64,000 nucleotides of DNA, from the NCBI RefSeq assembly GCF_025215155.1, contig NZ_JALHAM010000115.1; one strand, written 5' to 3'. Shown in pieces: positions 43,195-52,707 of this stretch (position 1 is its first letter; each line of letters opens with the position of its first letter). Origin of the DNA: Dryocola clanedunensis (GTDB lineage: Bacteria; Pseudomonadota; Gammaproteobacteria; Enterobacterales; Enterobacteriaceae). The translations under genes were made by a program, and so were the position numbers. The notes under the pieces were generated by a model that saw nothing but the letters and a program-made list of their open reading frames with translations, was not told where the DNA came from and ran no database searches.

Positions 43195-43572
43195 TTAATC
43201 TAATCGTTCCACTATCGTTTCCCCATCTATACGATGAACCATGAACATAGCGTCATATAAGATTTTTTCTCCTTTAGCGTTTTCCACTACATATACCACA
43301 CTGTATTTTACCTCAGCTTGATAGTCATAATATGGCAGGCATGAGAACCAGGCGTTTACAGGTGAGACAGTTTTTAAATTTTCACTTTGGTTCCAGTCTG
43401 GATATTGACTAATGCCATATGCGATATATTTATCATTAGCGCTCGCGTTTTTAGTATAAATACAGACCTTATCATTGATAGCCTTAATATCACCTTTCAG
43501 GAAAGGATCAGGATCTCCAATGACACAACCAGCTAAAAGAGATGTGATAAATAGAATAATAATGCATTTCAT
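43195..43572 (-). CDS. Small lipoprotein, candidate T6SS-type immunity protein
   Basis: A 125-residue lipoprotein: a hydrophobic leader, lipobox LLAGC with Cys16, then VIGDPDPFLKGDI and a beta-rich soluble domain with two further Cys. It resembles proteins described as putative T6SS immunity periplasmic lipoproteins, by my recognition only. Its ATG overlaps the stop of the upstream metallopeptidase gene by 4 bases, so the two are coupled. The gene is clearly more AT-rich than its neighbours, a sign of transfer. Confidence 0.7.
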   Translation of the reverse strand: MKCIIILFITSLLAGCVIGDPDPFLKGDIKAINDKVCIYTKNASANDKYIAYGISQYPDWNQSENLKTVSPVNAWFSCLPYYDYQAEVKYSVVYVVENAKGEKILYDAMFMVHRIDGETIVERLD

Positions 43573-44105
43573 ATAAAGCCCTGGTAAAGGAATGAACCAA
43601 TAGTTTGTTTATATAAATGCATAAGCTGCTTAAAATCAGGCCTGGGAGTAATGATACTGGCTTTTGTATAATACTCCCAAGAGGTTATTCCATGTTTTTC
43701 TAAAAGCCAATAGTCACTTACAATACCAGCTTGCTGTTCTAATGGATAATCCAGTAATGCATCCCCTAAAGTATAGTGATAATTCGAAGCCCAGGAAAAC
43801 ATCCCTTTGAGTCTGACGTTATATCCTTTTTGATGTTGCCACACATGCATCATCTCATGCAGAAAAATATGCTTATCTCTGACAGGAGCATGACTGAAGT
43901 CACGATAATATTTTTCCTTTCTAAAGTAAATTTCCCCGTTGGGCGCCATAGCTGTATTTTCATTCTGTAAACCAAACGGCAGGTAGGAGTCACAGTGTAC
44001 CCACACTTGATTGTACTTTATGCTATTCCCATAAAGACTTTTGGCTAGCATGATTTCTCCTTGAGTCATTAAACGCAGACTCCCTTCTTTTCCTTGTGAT
44101 TCCAT
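43569..44105 (-). CDS. Zinc metallopeptidase of the Vgr/Rhs-associated type (candidate effector)
   Basis: A 178-residue protein with the HExxH motif HEMMH (83-87) and a downstream glutamate in YPLEQQAG (E123) as a probable third zinc ligand, so a gluzincin. Upstream LMTQGEIMLAKSLYGNSI and YLPFGLQNENTAMAPNGEIY are typical of small proteins labelled Vgr-related or Rhs in databases. There is no signal peptide. AAAGGAATT precedes the ATG. No vgrG, hcp or other T6SS gene is in the window. AT-rich like its partner lipoprotein. Confidence 0.72.
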   Translation of the reverse strand: MESQGKEGSLRLMTQGEIMLAKSLYGNSIKYNQVWVHCDSYLPFGLQNENTAMAPNGEIYFRKEKYYRDFSHAPVRDKHIFLHEMMHVWQHQKGYNVRLKGMFSWASNYHYTLGDALLDYPLEQQAGIVSDYWLLEKHGITSWEYYTKASIITPRPDFKQLMHLYKQTIGSFLYQGFI

Positions 44106-44249
44106 TACAATTCCTTTGCTTATCGTTTTTAGATGCCGTCCAAATGTATCAGTGGGGCTTATTTAAACCATGATTTAGTTAGCAATATCGATGAAATCAG
44201 ACAGTGACCCATTGCGAACCTGGAAGAGCAAGCTGAATGGGACAGGAAA

Positions 44250-45215
44250 TTAATTCGAATCCATCTGTTTCTCGTTCTTCGCCCGCATTTTCTTCGCCCG
44301 GCTTTCCAGCCCTAAATAGCAGACGATCGCCAGCAGCAGTGGGGCGATGAAATAGAGCAGGCGATAGGCCAGCAGCGCGGCGATGATCGTGCCGTGGCCG
44401 ACGTGTTCACCCGCCAGCAGCGCAATAAATACCGCCTCCAGCACGCCGATACCCGCCGGGATATGCACGATAACGCCTGCGATACTGCTCACCAGCAGCA
44501 CGCCCAGCACGAAGAAGTAGTTCACCTCCTGACCCAGCAGCAGCCAGATAATTGCCCCCATCACCATCCAGTTGGCGCTGGAAATCACCAGCTGTGCGAG
44601 AGCGAATTTGAACGAAGGCAGCACCAGGCGTTGGCCTTTAATCGTCGCGTGACGATGCTTTGCGAAGGCGCAAAACCACAGGTAGACCGCGATAAACGCC
44701 AGCAAAATCACACCCAGAATACGCAGCGTTCCCTCGTCGATATACCAGTGGTCCGGCAGCTGGACGACACCGGTGGTAAAAATTACCCCCGCCAGCACGA
44801 TGTAGCCGAGCCAGTTGGTTGAAATGCTTAACGAAAATATCCGCGTAATGGTGGCGCTCGGCAGACCCAGGCGGGAGTAGAGCCGGTAGCGCATACCGAT
44901 GCCGCCCACCCAGGTGCTCAGCGTCAGGTTGAAGGCGTAGCAGATAAACGACACCAGCATGACCTGCCGTTTCGCCAGCTTATGCCCGCAGTAGGCGCGC
45001 GCGAGCAGATCGTAACAGCCGTAAATCAGGTAGCTGAGGATCACCAGCCCAACGGCGCTGAAAAGCACCAGGCGGTTATAGTTGCGGATGACCTTCCACA
45101 CTTCCTCCCAGTCCACTTTGGTGGCGTACACCACGAGCAGCACGATCACCGCGATAAAAAAGAGCCAGGTGAGGATTTTCTTTGCTTTCCGCCATTTAGG
45201 GTGCGAGTGAGACAT
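44250..45215 (-). CDS. ybhN: LPG-synthase-TM-like membrane protein YbhN
   Basis: A 321-residue integral membrane protein with about eight helices, of the UPF0104 family related to the membrane part of lysylphosphatidylglycerol synthase. Substrate unknown. Typical motifs are STWVGGIGMRYRLYSRLG and HIPAGIGVLEAVF. It overlaps clsB by one base and is the last of ybhP-clsB-ybhN. Confidence 0.93.
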   Translation of the reverse strand: MSHSHPKWRKAKKILTWLFFIAVIVLLVVYATKVDWEEVWKVIRNYNRLVLFSAVGLVILSYLIYGCYDLLARAYCGHKLAKRQVMLVSFICYAFNLTLSTWVGGIGMRYRLYSRLGLPSATITRIFSLSISTNWLGYIVLAGVIFTTGVVQLPDHWYIDEGTLRILGVILLAFIAVYLWFCAFAKHRHATIKGQRLVLPSFKFALAQLVISSANWMVMGAIIWLLLGQEVNYFFVLGVLLVSSIAGVIVHIPAGIGVLEAVFIALLAGEHVGHGTIIAALLAYRLLYFIAPLLLAIVCYLGLESRAKKMRAKNEKQMDSN

Positions 45216-46459
45216 CAGAATTTCACCCCCTGATTATCCGTCTCCACCCGATCCTGCGTCTCGATTTCGGGCTGCACCGGAGGCTTTACTAACGAAAGGC
45301 GCGGAGTATGCGCGGGCAGCCACCCAACCATCGCCGGGAAGTGGCGCAGGAAGTGGAACGCCAACACGCTTTTCCCCAGGTTCCACCAGGTACGTTTTGG
45401 CACCATGGTTTCATCCACCCGTTTGCAGTCGTTGGCGATAAGCCCGCTGAGGTTTTCACGCAGCTCCGCGTTGAACGCTTTATCGTAGATAATCAGGTTC
45501 GCTTCCAGGTTCAGCGACAGGCTAAGGGGATCGAGATTGCTGGATCCCACCGTCGCCCAGTGATCGTCCATAATCGCCACCTTGCCGTGCAGCGGACGCC
45601 GGGTGTACTCGTATATTTCAACGTTGGACTTCACCAGATAGTTATAGAGCAGGCGAGCGCCCACCTTCACGATCGGCATATCCGGCTCGCCCTGAACCAC
45701 CAGCTTCACTTTTACGCCGCGGCGTGAGGCATTGCGCATCGCGTGCAGCAGACGGTATCCGGGGAAGAAATAGGCGTTGGCAATAATCACTTCCTGCTTC
45801 GCGTTGCTGAGCATCTTCAGGTAGTAACGTTCGATATCGTCGCGGTGCTCGTTGTTATCACGCCAGACAAACAGCGCCTGCGCCTCGCCCGGCGTCAGGT
45901 TTTCATGGGCGCTGTTATGGCGACGTCCCCACCAGCGGCGAGGATTTTCCTCACCGGGCAGGTTTGAAATCACATACTGATAAATGTCCTGCACCACCGG
46001 GCCTTCCACCTTAACGGCGTAGTCCTGTTTGGCTTCCGGGCCGTAATCAATCATATGCTCAGCGGAATAATTGATCCCGCCGACAAACGCCAGTTCGCCG
46101 TCCACCACAACGATTTTGCGGTGCATGCGGCGGAACAGGTTGGTGCGCATGCCAAAAATCAGCGGGCGGGGATCGTAATAGCGGAACATCACGCCTGCGG
46201 TGGTTAACTCGCTGACGAAACTGTCGCTCAGATCGGGCGAGCCGTAGCCGTCCAGCAGCACCTCCACGCTCACGCCGCGACGGGCAGCGTCCAGAATCAC
46301 CTCATGAAGCTGCTTGCCCACGTTGTCTTCAAACCAGATAAACGTTTCCAGGATCACTTTGCTGTTTGCCTGTTGGATGGCCTCGAAGACCGCCGGGAAA
46401 AAGGCATCGCCGTTCTCCAGCAGCTCAATACGGTTGCCGTCACGCCAGTTATTTTTCAT
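45215..46459 (-). CDS. clsB: Cardiolipin synthase B
   Basis: A 414-residue phospholipase-D-family synthase with two HKD motifs, HRKIVVVD near residue 112 and HGKVAIMDD near residue 290. ClsB makes cardiolipin and can transfer phosphatidyl groups to other alcohols. The ATG at 46459 (MKNNWRDGNRIELLENG) overlaps ybhP by 4 bases; the longer open frame upstream is inside ybhP. Matches E. coli ClsB in length. Confidence 0.96.
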   Translation of the reverse strand: MKNNWRDGNRIELLENGDAFFPAVFEAIQQANSKVILETFIWFEDNVGKQLHEVILDAARRGVSVEVLLDGYGSPDLSDSFVSELTTAGVMFRYYDPRPLIFGMRTNLFRRMHRKIVVVDGELAFVGGINYSAEHMIDYGPEAKQDYAVKVEGPVVQDIYQYVISNLPGEENPRRWWGRRHNSAHENLTPGEAQALFVWRDNNEHRDDIERYYLKMLSNAKQEVIIANAYFFPGYRLLHAMRNASRRGVKVKLVVQGEPDMPIVKVGARLLYNYLVKSNVEIYEYTRRPLHGKVAIMDDHWATVGSSNLDPLSLSLNLEANLIIYDKAFNAELRENLSGLIANDCKRVDETMVPKRTWWNLGKSVLAFHFLRHFPAMVGWLPAHTPRLSLVKPPVQPEIETQDRVETDNQGVKF

Positions 46460-47217
46460 ACATGGATCTCCACGGCGAGGGGGGCATGGTCTGACAGATG
46501 TCGCCACTGGCGCAAATTAAGCGTGGCGGGCGCGCTGACAGAGGCATGTTTGACATAAATACGGTCAAGGCGAAGCAGCGGGAAGCCTGCCGGGAAGGTG
46601 CGCGCGGGGCGACCCCAGGCGCGGGTAAATACCTCGTCCAGGCTGGCTTCTTTCTTCAGCATATGGCTCGCTTTCTGACGCCAGTCGTTGAAGTCTCCGG
46701 CCACCACAACCGGTTCGCCTTCTGGCAGCTCGTTGACCAGCTTACAGAGCATGGTGAGCTGCGCCTGGCGGTGCTCCTCGCGCAGGCCAAGATGCACGCA
46801 GATAACGTGTACGCGCAGGCTGCTGTCCGGCACGGTCATCTGACAGTGGAGCATGCCGCGCTTTTCATGGCCTTCAACCGAGATATCCCGGTTGTCGTAA
46901 TGAATGATGGGAAAGCGGGAGAGTACCGCGTTGCCGTGGTGTCCTTCGGGATAAACAGCGTTTCGCCCATAGGCAAAATCTTCCCAGACCGTATCTGCCA
47001 GAAACTCATAGTGGCTGGTCTCCGGCCAGTGTTCAAAGCGCACCGAGTGAGCCTCGTGCGCGCCCATGACTTCCTGGAGGCAGACGATATCCGCAGATAC
47101 GGTACGTATAGCGTCCCTCAGCTCCGGCAAAATGAAACGCCGGTTGAAGGTGGTAAAGCCTTTGTGTGTATTAATCGTGAGCACTTTAAAAGAAAAGCGC
47201 GGAGTGTGATGTGCCAT
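46456..47217 (-). CDS. ybhP: Endonuclease/exonuclease/phosphatase-family protein YbhP
   Basis: A 253-residue EEP-fold protein with LTINTHKG near residue 13, the metal-binding CLQEV near residue 46, AGDFNDWRQ near residue 167 and the C-terminal LSDHAPL motif. All catalytic motifs of DNase-I-like enzymes are present; the substrate is unknown. The ATG at 47217 gives the E. coli length. First gene of ybhP-clsB-ybhN. Confidence 0.94.
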   Translation of the reverse strand: MAHHTPRFSFKVLTINTHKGFTTFNRRFILPELRDAIRTVSADIVCLQEVMGAHEAHSVRFEHWPETSHYEFLADTVWEDFAYGRNAVYPEGHHGNAVLSRFPIIHYDNRDISVEGHEKRGMLHCQMTVPDSSLRVHVICVHLGLREEHRQAQLTMLCKLVNELPEGEPVVVAGDFNDWRQKASHMLKKEASLDEVFTRAWGRPARTFPAGFPLLRLDRIYVKHASVSAPATLNLRQWRHLSDHAPLAVEIHV

Positions 47218-47350
47218 GCCGCTCCCGGTCTTTTCGTTATCCTGATGAAAATAAAGTGTAGTCTTTGTCACAAAAAGAGGGCGGGAAGCGGAATTTTCCG
47301 TACACTTGCGTACTCTCAAAGACAGGAAAATATATGCCAGGAGTGAAAAC

Positions 47351-47758
47351 ATGAAGTGGCAACAACGGATACAGGTGGCAACAGGCCTGACTTGTTGGCA
47401 GATTATGCTGCATTTGATGGTGGTATGTGTGGTGCTGGTTGGCTGGAAAACCAAGACCCTGATCCCGGTCGCTGTGGGCCTGTGCCTGTTGTATGTGGCA
47501 ACGGTTATCCTGATGTTTGCCTTCCAGCGTTTCCACAGCGGCAAGCTGCGCAATATCGGCGATTTTCTGGAAGAGCTGACCACCACCTGGTACTTCGGTA
47601 CGGCGATGATTGCCCTGTGGCTGCTTTCCCGCGTGGTGGAGAACAACTGGCTATTGCTGGCTGCGGGCCTCGCAATGATTGCCGGACCCGCCATCTACTC
47701 GCTGCTCGCCAAAGATAAATCAGGCGATTTTGCGACGAAACATCCAGTACGCCGCTGA
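47351..47758 (+). CDS. ybhQ: Inner membrane protein YbhQ
   Basis: A 135-residue membrane protein with about four helices, starting MKWQQRIQVATGLTCWQIMLH and containing LEELTTTWYFG. Function unknown. I chose the ATG at 47351, matching E. coli. Its last 39 bases overlap the end of ybhR on the other strand. Confidence 0.93.
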   Translation: MKWQQRIQVATGLTCWQIMLHLMVVCVVLVGWKTKTLIPVAVGLCLLYVATVILMFAFQRFHSGKLRNIGDFLEELTTTWYFGTAMIALWLLSRVVENNWLLLAAGLAMIAGPAIYSLLAKDKSGDFATKHPVRR

Positions 47759-48826
47759 CCCCGTTGTGGCCGCTATCACCAGCAGCGGCCAGACGCTCCC
47801 CCAGACGATATCTAAGCTCGCATCCTTCAAATAAATCTGCTTGGTAATGTCGGTGAAATGCCGGATGGGGTTCACCCACGTCAGGTTTTGCAGCCAGACC
47901 GGCATGTTCTCCACCGGTGAGACGTAGCCCGAAAGCAGGATTGCGGGCATCATAAACACGAACACGCCGATAAACGCCTGCTGCTGCGTGGCGCACAGCG
48001 ACGAGATGAGCAGGCCAAACCCCACCAGCGACAGCCCGTAAATCAGCATCGTGAAATAGAACAGCAGTAGCGAGCCAGAAAACGGTATCTGATAGCCCCA
48101 GATCCCCACGCCCAGCACGATGGTCGCTTGGGCAATGGCAACAATCTGCGCGGGCACCGCTTTGCCAACGAAGATCTGCCAGGTGGCGAGCGGTGAAACC
48201 AGCAGCTGGTCGAGCGTACCCTGTTCGCGCTCGCGGGCGACCGACAGTGAAGTGACAATCATCACGCCGATGGTGGTGATCATCGCAATTAATGACGGCA
48301 CCACGAACCATTTATAGTCCAGATTCGGGTTATACCAGTTGCGCACCACCAGCTCGCTGTTGTTCGGCTTTGGCTGGCCGGTCATCAGCTCCTGCTGGTA
48401 GTTTTTGACGATCTGCTGGAGGTAGTTGGCCGCAATCTGGGCGCTGTTGGAGTTACGGCCGTCGAGGATAATTTGCAGCTTCGCGGGCTGCTGGCCTGCC
48501 AGATTACGGGAGAAGTCCGCCGGGAAGCGAATCAAAAGCAGCGCCTTCTGGTTGTCTATTGTTGGCTGGATCTCTTGCGGGCTTTTCAGCAGCAGCACGT
48601 GGTTAAAGGCTTTGGCGCGGGCGAAACGCTGGGTCAGCTCTACCGAGTGGCTGCCGTTATCCTCGTTGTAAATCGCAATCGTCGCGTTGGTGACCTCGAG
48701 CGTGGCGGCAAACGGGAACAGCACCACCTGTAGCACCACCGGCAGGATCAGAATGGCGCGGGTCTGCGGCTCGCGCAGCAGCGACTGCAGCTCTTTGCGA
48801 ATCAGTGTCCATAATCGATGAAACAT
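47720..48826 (-). CDS. ybhR: ABC exporter permease YbhR
   Basis: A 368-residue ABC-2 type permease with one N-terminal helix, a large extracytoplasmic domain (about residues 40-170) and five C-terminal helices. The motif REREQGTLDQLLVSP is typical. YbhFSR is reported to affect tolerance to some antibiotics and cation export. It lies nine bases after ybhS. It overlaps the convergent ybhQ by 39 bases. Confidence 0.95.
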   Translation of the reverse strand: MFHRLWTLIRKELQSLLREPQTRAILILPVVLQVVLFPFAATLEVTNATIAIYNEDNGSHSVELTQRFARAKAFNHVLLLKSPQEIQPTIDNQKALLLIRFPADFSRNLAGQQPAKLQIILDGRNSNSAQIAANYLQQIVKNYQQELMTGQPKPNNSELVVRNWYNPNLDYKWFVVPSLIAMITTIGVMIVTSLSVAREREQGTLDQLLVSPLATWQIFVGKAVPAQIVAIAQATIVLGVGIWGYQIPFSGSLLLFYFTMLIYGLSLVGFGLLISSLCATQQQAFIGVFVFMMPAILLSGYVSPVENMPVWLQNLTWVNPIRHFTDITKQIYLKDASLDIVWGSVWPLLVIAATTGSAAYWMFRRKIA

Positions 48827-48835
48827 GGCTTTTCC

Positions 48836-49975
48836 TTAATCCAGGCGGCGCTTCGTTTTCAGCGCCGTCAGGCCAATAAACATCACCGCCGAGGCGATCA
48901 AGAACAGCACGTTGACCACCAGCACCGTAGCAATGTTCCCCGCCAGAAACAGGCTTTGCAGCGTGCTGACGAAATAGCGCGCGGGGATAACGTAGGTCAC
49001 GGCGCGGATAATCACGGGCATGCTGTCTATCTGGAAAATAAACCCGGACAGCATGATCGACGGCAAAAATGCGGCGTTCAGCGCCACCTGAGCGGCGTTA
49101 AACTGGTTGCGCGTAATGGTGGAGATAAGTAAACCCATGCCCAGCGTGCTGAGCAGAAACAGGCTGGTGATCAGAAAAAGCAGCAGCAGCGATCCGCGAT
49201 ACGGCACGCCGAGAATAAACACCGACACCAGCATACACAGCAGCATCGCCAGCATGCCCAGCACGTAGTAGGGCAGCAGCTTGCACAGCAGAAGCTCGGT
49301 GCGCGTCACCTGCGTTGAAAGCAGCGCTTCCATGGTGCCGCGCTCCCATTCGCGGGCGACGACCAGCGAGGTCAGGATTGCGCCAATCACCGTCATAATA
49401 ATGGTTATCGCGCCCGGGATAATAAAGTGCTGGCTGATGGCGGCGGGGTTAAACCAGTAGCGTAGCTGCACGTCGATCAGCGGCTGGAATGCTTCGCCCC
49501 GATCCTCCGCCCGCTGCTGCTGCCAGATCTGCCAGATCCCCTCCATGTAGCCCTGCACAAAGTTGGCGGTGTTCGGCTCGCTGCCGTCGGTGATCACCTG
49601 GATCGGCGCCGTCGCCCCGGCCCGGGCCATGTTCTGGGCGAAGTCGGTGGGGATGACCACCAGGCCGCGAATCTTCCCGGCCTGCATCAGTTGGATCAGC
49701 TGCTGGCGGTTATCGCTGATGGTGGGCTGAATATAAGGCGAGGCGCTGATGGTATGGGTGAAGTCCAGCGCCTCCTCGCTCTGCTGCTCAATCAGCACGC
49801 CGACGTGCAGGCGGCTGGAGTCGAGGTTTATCCCGTAGCCAAAGATAAACAGCAGCAGCAGGGGGATGACCACCGCAATCAGCCAGCTGCTCGGGTCGCG
49901 CACAATCTGACGGGTCTCCTTTACGCACAGGGCGCGGACGCGCCGCCACGAGACAAACTGGCTATGCTCGCTCAT
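48836..49975 (-). CDS. ybhS: ABC exporter permease YbhS
   Basis: A 379-residue ABC-2 permease paralogous to YbhR; motifs KETRQIVRDPSSWLIA near residue 20 and AREWERGTMEALLST near 215. The ATG at 49975 has GGAG with a 7-base spacer and overlaps ybhF by 14 bases; an ATG two codons earlier is too near the ribosome site. The permease pair YbhS/YbhR should form the channel for YbhF. Confidence 0.95.
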   Translation of the reverse strand: MSEHSQFVSWRRVRALCVKETRQIVRDPSSWLIAVVIPLLLLFIFGYGINLDSSRLHVGVLIEQQSEEALDFTHTISASPYIQPTISDNRQQLIQLMQAGKIRGLVVIPTDFAQNMARAGATAPIQVITDGSEPNTANFVQGYMEGIWQIWQQQRAEDRGEAFQPLIDVQLRYWFNPAAISQHFIIPGAITIIMTVIGAILTSLVVAREWERGTMEALLSTQVTRTELLLCKLLPYYVLGMLAMLLCMLVSVFILGVPYRGSLLLLFLITSLFLLSTLGMGLLISTITRNQFNAAQVALNAAFLPSIMLSGFIFQIDSMPVIIRAVTYVIPARYFVSTLQSLFLAGNIATVLVVNVLFLIASAVMFIGLTALKTKRRLD

Positions 49976-51710
49976 CGCCATGCTCCTCATCCCAGCGGTG
50001 GATAAGCGTAATAAACGCCTGCTCCATGGTCGGATCCGCCTGCTCGTCGTTCGCGGCCTGCTGCTTGAGATCGTCCGGCGTGCCGCTGGCGATAAGCTTG
50101 CCACGGTAAACCAGCCCGATGCGGTCGCAGTATTCCGCCTCATCCATAAAGTGCGTGGTGACCATCACCGTGACGCCTTTTTCCACCATGCTGTTGATGT
50201 GCAGCCAGAATTCGCGGCGGGTGATGGGGTCAACGCCCGAGGTTGGCTCGTCCAGAAACAGAATGTCCGGCTCGTGCATCAGCGAGCAGGCCAGCGCCAG
50301 GCGCTGCTTGAAGCCGAGCGGCAGGGCGTCCGTCTGGCTGTTAAAAATCGGCTGGAGGTTAAACGCCTCGCTCATGCGGCTGATTTTTTCCTCCTGCGCC
50401 TTACCGCGCAGGCCGTAAACGCCGGAGAAAAATCTCAGGTTTTGTGCCACCGTCAGGTTGCCGTAGAGGGAAAACTTTTGTGCCATATAGCCCAGGTGCT
50501 GGCGCGCCTTGCCGGAGCTGGTTTTCAGATCCATATCCAGCACCAGCGCCTTGCCCGATGTGGGGACCAGCAGCCCGCACATCATCTTGAACGTGGTGGA
50601 TTTGCCCGCGCCGTTTGGTCCGAGCAGGCCGAAGATCTCACCACGCTGGACGGTAAAATCAACGTGGTCGGTAGCCGCGAAATCACCGAATTTTTTGGTC
50701 AGCTGTTTTGCTTCAATCACCGTTTCGTCGTGGCTGCCCTCGACGGTATGCAGGATTTCACCGAGCGGCGACTCCTGTTCGCCCGCGCCGCCCAGCAGAT
50801 CGATAAACGCATCTTCAAAGCGCGGTTCGGTTTGCGCGATATGCTCCGGAGGTAAATTGAGCGCATTGGCAAGCTCGTCCACGGTAGCGTCTTTGGCGAG
50901 GATAAGCCGCACCGAGCGGCCCTGAATCACGCCGTCGCTCACCTGCGGCAGTTTAAGAGCTCGTTGCAGCAGCCTGCGGTTGTTTTCCTCGCGGTGGCTC
51001 ACCAGCAGCGACCTTCCCGCCATTTTCTGCGTTAGCTCTTTCGGCGCGCCGTGGTACAGCAGCTCGCCTTCGTTCATCAGCAGCACATCCCGGCACTGCT
51101 CGGCTTCGTCTAAGTAGGACGTACTCCACAGGATCAGCATTCCTTCGCCCGCCAGCTCGTGCACCATCTGCCACAGCTCACGGCGGGAGATGGGGTCAAC
51201 GCCCACGCCCGGCTCATCGAGCAGCAGCACTTTCGGCTGGCCGACCAGCGTACAGGCCAGGCCAAGCTTCTGCTTCATGCCGCCGGAAAGTTTCCCCGCC
51301 AGGCGGGCGGTAAACGGCCCGAGGGAGGTGAACTCCAGTAGCCTTTTGAAGGTTGATTCGCGAGTTTCCCCCGTCACGCCGCGCAGGTCGGCATAGAGGT
51401 TTAAGTTTTCCATTACCGTCAGATCTTCATACAGCCCAAACTTCTGCGGCATGTAACCCAGCACGGCGTGCAGGGCGCGATCGTCTTTAATAGGATCGAG
51501 ACCGATAACCTCAGCGCTGCCCCCCGTGGGTTTCAGCAGCCCGGCCAGCATGCGCATCAGCGTGGTTTTCCCCGCGCCGTCCGGGCCAACCAGCCCGGTG
51601 ACCTCTCCTGCGTGAATTTCGCAGTCCAGGCTGGCGACCGCCGCTTTATCCATGCCGGGGAAACTTTTCATCAGCTGCTGGAGAAGGATGATCCCATCAC
51701 TGCTGCTCAT
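49962..51710 (-). CDS. ybhF: ABC exporter ATPase YbhF (two nucleotide-binding domains)
   Basis: A 582-residue double ATPase. Domain 1: Walker A GPDGAGKTTL, signature LSGGMKQKL, Walker B LLLDEPGVGVDP. Domain 2: Walker A GPNGAGKSTTF, signature position LPLGFKQRL (divergent), Walker B FLDEPTSGVDP. This pattern suggests one normal and one partly degenerate ATP site. It overlaps ybhG by 14 bases, fitting the ybhGFSR order, with ybhG encoding the membrane-fusion partner. Confidence 0.96.
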   Translation of the reverse strand: MSSSDGIILLQQLMKSFPGMDKAAVASLDCEIHAGEVTGLVGPDGAGKTTLMRMLAGLLKPTGGSAEVIGLDPIKDDRALHAVLGYMPQKFGLYEDLTVMENLNLYADLRGVTGETRESTFKRLLEFTSLGPFTARLAGKLSGGMKQKLGLACTLVGQPKVLLLDEPGVGVDPISRRELWQMVHELAGEGMLILWSTSYLDEAEQCRDVLLMNEGELLYHGAPKELTQKMAGRSLLVSHREENNRRLLQRALKLPQVSDGVIQGRSVRLILAKDATVDELANALNLPPEHIAQTEPRFEDAFIDLLGGAGEQESPLGEILHTVEGSHDETVIEAKQLTKKFGDFAATDHVDFTVQRGEIFGLLGPNGAGKSTTFKMMCGLLVPTSGKALVLDMDLKTSSGKARQHLGYMAQKFSLYGNLTVAQNLRFFSGVYGLRGKAQEEKISRMSEAFNLQPIFNSQTDALPLGFKQRLALACSLMHEPDILFLDEPTSGVDPITRREFWLHINSMVEKGVTVMVTTHFMDEAEYCDRIGLVYRGKLIASGTPDDLKQQAANDEQADPTMEQAFITLIHRWDEEHGDERA

Positions 51711-52707
51711 GATTTTGCCCGCCGTCGAAGCTCACGGTCACCGGCATCCCCTGGCGCAGCGAATCGTCGGCATCCGTGACGATGATGCGCAGGCGATAGA
51801 CCAGGTCTGTGCGCAGGTCGGGCGTTTCGACGGTTTTCGGAGTGAACTCAGCGCCAGGGGAGACGAAGCCGATTTTGCCCCGGTAAGGCTTATCGGGCCG
51901 CCCGTCGGTATAAATCTGCACTTCGGTGCCTGGTTTAGCCTGATTCAGGCTGGCTTCGCTGACGTAGGCGCGAACCCAGACCGGGCGAGTGAGGGAAAGT
52001 GTGAGTACCGTACTGCCTGCGTTCAGCATGCTGCCCGGCTCCACGGCGCGGGTAAGCAGGGTGCCGTTGGAAGGGGCGATGAGGGTGGTGTCCTGCAAAT
52101 CAAGCTGGGCCTGAGCGAGCTGCGCTTTGGCCTGTTGCAGGCTGGCCTGCGCCTGAGCAATTTCCTGCGGCCGGTTGCCGGTGCGGTACTGGCTGAGCTT
52201 ATCTTTCGCGGCCTTGAGGGTGGCTTTTGCCTGCTCGCTCGAAGAACGGGCATTTTCCAGATCGTTTGCGGAAATCACCCGGGTGGCCCACAGCCCCTGC
52301 TGGCGCTGATAGAAGTTCTGGGCGTAGTCAAAGGCGGCCTGCGCCTGGTTAACCTGGGCGGCGGCCTGGGCTATCTCTTCATCGCGGTAGCCCGCGATCA
52401 CCAGATCGTACTTCGCCTGAGCGGCCGCCACGTTGGCCTGGGCCTGCCGCAGCGCGTTGTCATATGGGCCCTGATCCAGTACGCCCAGCGGCTCGCCCGC
52501 CTTGATAGCATCGCCCTCATCGACATTGAGCGCCGCCAGACGACCGCCGACGCGGAAGCTCATATTGACGGTGCGAATATCAACGTTACCGTACAGCGTC
52601 AGCGGTCTGTCCTGCTGGCTTCGATACCACATCCAGCCACCTGCACAGGCGGCCAGCAGCGCAATAATTACCACCACCACAACAACAACGGGCTTTTTAC
52701 CTTTCAT
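51697..52707 (-). CDS. ybhG: HlyD-family periplasmic adaptor YbhG
   Basis: A 336-residue membrane-fusion protein: one N-terminal membrane anchor with a poly-Val stretch, a lipoyl/biotinyl half motif near residue 50 (GGRLAALNVDEGD), a long Ala/Gln-rich coiled-coil hairpin (about residues 85-210) and the second lipoyl half plus beta-barrel. It should bridge YbhFSR to an outer-membrane channel. AAGG lies just before the ATG. No cecR gene precedes it. Confidence 0.95.
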   Translation of the reverse strand: MKGKKPVVVVVVVIIALLAACAGGWMWYRSQQDRPLTLYGNVDIRTVNMSFRVGGRLAALNVDEGDAIKAGEPLGVLDQGPYDNALRQAQANVAAAQAKYDLVIAGYRDEEIAQAAAQVNQAQAAFDYAQNFYQRQQGLWATRVISANDLENARSSSEQAKATLKAAKDKLSQYRTGNRPQEIAQAQASLQQAKAQLAQAQLDLQDTTLIAPSNGTLLTRAVEPGSMLNAGSTVLTLSLTRPVWVRAYVSEASLNQAKPGTEVQIYTDGRPDKPYRGKIGFVSPGAEFTPKTVETPDLRTDLVYRLRIIVTDADDSLRQGMPVTVSFDGGQNHEQQ

